A DNA stretch of 6,370 nt, taken from positions 1 through 6,370 of the forward strand of contig CAMWQF010000171.1 of the NCBI GenBank assembly GCA_947176285.1, in the 5' to 3' direction. Source of the DNA: an uncultured Porphyromonadaceae bacterium. Its GTDB lineage: Bacteria > Bacteroidota > Bacteroidia > Bacteroidales > Muribaculaceae. The notes below the pieces were generated by a model. It had not been told where the DNA came from. It did no database searches and saw only the letters and a list, made by a program, of their open reading frames with translations. A program made the position numbers and the translations under genes. This document shows positions 4,776 to 6,370 of the stretch, piece by piece. Position 1 is the stretch's first letter; every line of letters begins with the position of its first letter.

Positions 4776-6260
4776 ATGGCACAAGACCTGAATCAAGAAG
4801 AAGTGCTTATCGCCCGGAACAACGAGACCGGCAAGGTAGGCGCAGTGACCGGACTAAACAAAGACGGCACACCCAAGATGTCCGATGTGAAATCGGCGAA
4901 ACTCTCAGACCTCATTAAATTCTCTAAAGGTCAGAATCCGATTGAAGCGTTCCTCTCAAACTTTGTCCGACAATGTAAGAATCCCTCCACCTTCGGATTC
5001 TTCAAAGTGCAGGCAGACAAATTTGACAGCTTGGGCCGTGCATTGGATGACTTTCTGAAAGAGCCGGACAAATATGCCGCTTTCCTGAAGAATTCAAAAG
5101 TTGATGTTCCTCAGCAGGCACAGAAGCAGGAGGAAGCACCGCAACAAAAGACCGAGACAGCTCAGCAGACCGCTCCGGCGGAAACACAGGCTCCGGCCAG
5201 TGAGAACGAACAGAAGGAAGTCAAGCACACCGCAATCGACGAGAGCAAGATCAACTGGGACAGTCTCAAAGAGAAATGGGGCATAGACCGTGCTGAACTT
5301 GAAAAGAGCGGAGACCTGAAGGAGATGCTGTACAACCGCAAGTCAAAGTTGGTAACCGTTACCCCTACGTTCGGAGGTGAGAAGTTCCCTATTGATGCAC
5401 GTCTGTCATTCAATAAGGATGCAGATGGCAACATCAAATTGGTACCACACTTCATCCACAAGGAGCCTAAGCTCGATCAGGAATTTGAAGGCTACAAGTT
5501 CACAAAGGAGGACAAGGCAGCCCTGAAAGAGACAGGGAATCTCGGGAAGGTGGTTGAACTGACTGATAAGGCAACGGGAGAGAAAGTTCCTTCCTATGTT
5601 AGTATTGACCGCCTTACAAATGAGGTAGTCTCTGTTCCGGTTAAATCAGTGTTCATCAAGGACACAATCGGGACTACGAAACTTACGATGGCAGAAGTCA
5701 TGCAACTTAAAGAAGGAAAAGCTCTGCCCCCTATGCAGATTTCCGATAAGACCGGTAATACATACAATGTGGTGCTACAAGTATCGGCAGATCGTAAAGG
5801 TGTGGAGTTTGTTCCCGGTGGAGCAAGACGGATGTCACAAGAGCATAACCAACAGCAAGGGGAATCTCAAAATCAGGGACAGGAGAAAAACTCTTGGATA
5901 ACCAATGATGGGAAGATAAAGCCAATCAGCAAATGGGCGAAAGTTCCCATGACTCCCCAACAGCAGGCTGATTATGTAGCCGGAAAGGTCGTAGAAATGA
6001 CCAACATGATTGACAAGAAGGGACAGCCCTGCACCATCTATCTTCAGTTTAATCCGGAGAAACAACGTCCTGTCACCTCGTTCACAGATCCACGTGTCAA
6101 GGTAGCCGAGGAGAGTCGCACACAGAAAGCTGTCAATAACGACGGTCTGACAAATGAAGCCACGAAGTATGTTGCAGAACCTCTCCAGAAGTATCAGACA
6201 GCGCCAAAAGATGAGGCTCAGCAGAGACAGCAGCGCAGGCCGAAAGGACCAAAAATGTAA
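4776..6260 (+). CDS. DUF4099/DUF3945-domain protein of Bacteroides mobile elements
   Basis: This 494-aa soluble protein has no signal peptide or membrane segment. Residues 1-110 are a conserved N-terminal domain (SKGQNPIEAFLSNFVRQCKNPSTFGFF). Residues 112-150 are a Q/P/E-rich linker. Residues about 156-225 match DUF4099 (INWDSLKEKWGIDRAELEKSGDLKEML ... PTFGGEKFPIDARLSF). The rest holds three DUF3945-like modules at about 240-292, 301-351 and 390-441. Each has a helix with FT/LT/MT, then a GK/GN turn, then DKxTG or DKKGQ and a beta hairpin; Q-rich linkers separate the second and third. The tail is basic and Q/R-rich. Biochemical function is unknown. In Bacteroides conjugative elements such genes lie near topoisomerase III and excision genes, so a DNA-processing accessory role is likely. 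It is fourth in the coupled operon, with an AT-rich leader (ATCCCCTAAAAC at 4751-4762) and no Shine-Dalgarno. Confidence 0.88.
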   Translation: MAQDLNQEEVLIARNNETGKVGAVTGLNKDGTPKMSDVKSAKLSDLIKFSKGQNPIEAFLSNFVRQCKNPSTFGFFKVQADKFDSLGRALDDFLKEPDKYAAFLKNSKVDVPQQAQKQEEAPQQKTETAQQTAPAETQAPASENEQKEVKHTAIDESKINWDSLKEKWGIDRAELEKSGDLKEMLYNRKSKLVTVTPTFGGEKFPIDARLSFNKDADGNIKLVPHFIHKEPKLDQEFEGYKFTKEDKAALKETGNLGKVVELTDKATGEKVPSYVSIDRLTNEVVSVPVKSVFIKDTIGTTKLTMAEVMQLKEGKALPPMQISDKTGNTYNVVLQVSADRKGVEFVPGGARRMSQEHNQQQGESQNQGQEKNSWITNDGKIKPISKWAKVPMTPQQQADYVAGKVVEMTNMIDKKGQPCTIYLQFNPEKQRPVTSFTDPRVKVAEESRTQKAVNNDGLTNEATKYVAEPLQKYQTAPKDEAQQRQQRRPKGPKM

Positions 6261-6363
6261 TATCCACACTTAAAAACGGAACAGCAGCCGGGAGGTCCGG
6301 AACTCCCGAAAGCTATTCAACAAAAGACCACTTAATCCAAAAATAATTATCCACCCTAAAAAC
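6261..6363 (+). repeat. Short direct repeat flanking the intergenic hairpin
   Basis: TATCCACACTTAAAAAC (6261-6277) recurs as TATCCACCCTAAAAAC (6348-6363), with one mismatch and one missing T. A related ATCCCCTAAAAC precedes the DUF3945 start (4751-4762). Since the second copy is near the window end, it may likewise precede the next gene. It may be a common leader signal of this operon. Confidence 0.45.
6289..6308. promoter_or_regulatory. Intergenic palindrome / hairpin after the DUF3945 gene
   Basis: CGGGAGGTCCGGAACTCCCG is palindromic at 18 of 20 positions. As RNA it forms a 6-bp CGGGAG/CTCCCG stem with an 8-base loop. No T-run follows, so it is not a standard terminator; transcription probably continues. 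It could be a processing or attenuation hairpin or a protein site ahead of the next gene, which lies outside the window. Confidence 0.45.
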
Positions 6364-6370
6364 TGTCATA

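Noticed and set aside
5835..6269. 144-aa minus-strand frame opposite the DUF3945 C-terminus
   Set aside because: Leucine-rich antisense shadow of a conserved gene with no start signal.
1..6370. tRNA, rRNA or riboswitch
   Set aside because: No cloverleaf with a T-loop GTTCRA pattern, no rRNA-like blocks and no recognised aptamer were seen by eye.

Overview
The window looks like accessory DNA from a gut Bacteroidales (Bacteroides, Phocaeicola or Parabacteroides type). This is inferred from three things: a perfect Bacteroides-style promoter (TTTG, 19 bases, TAnnTTTG) ahead of the transposase, AT-rich leaders with little Shine-Dalgarno sequence, and the gene families present. Those families are an IS1634-like transposase, a Bacteroidetes tyrosine recombinase, small excisionase-like HTH proteins, and a DUF4099/DUF3945 protein of the kind found in Bacteroides conjugative and mobilizable elements.

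Layout. Bases 1-92 are a flank that may hold the 5' part of a leftward gene. Bases 93-1763 are a complete insertion sequence with perfect 14-bp terminal inverted repeats, one DDE transposase (196-1752), its own promoter and a leader hairpin. Bases 1764-1858 are a short AT-rich gap, followed by a full-length tyrosine integrase (1859-3214) with all catalytic residues. A strong two-way terminator (3246-3287) separates the integrase from a convergent small winged-HTH gene (3289-3588, minus). Bases 3589-4255 form a control region of about 670 bp. It contains a possible unrecognised minus-strand gene (3763-4023), a helically phased 10-11 bp repeat cluster (3764-3813), a near-perfect palindrome (4171-4193) and a likely promoter -7 element. 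From 4256 a rightward operon runs through a 38-aa small ORF, an HTH/excisionase-like protein, an 18-aa small ORF and the 494-aa DUF4099/DUF3945 protein. The first three are linked by 4-base ATGA overlaps. The window ends in the intergenic region after that gene, before the next operon member.

How it fits together. By analogy with the CTnDOT excision region (xis2c/xis2d, orf3, exc), the HTH genes probably control excision or recombination directionality for the integrase, and the DUF3945 gene is probably an accessory gene ahead of a topoisomerase or similar gene outside the window. This is inference from gene content. The IS sits directly upstream of the integrase in the same orientation with no visible terminator between them, so it may have altered integrase expression or split the element end. 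I do not see a clearly new system. The most unusual points are the small-ORF chain with two related-looking micro-peptides, the phased repeat cluster, and the fold-back leader of the IS.
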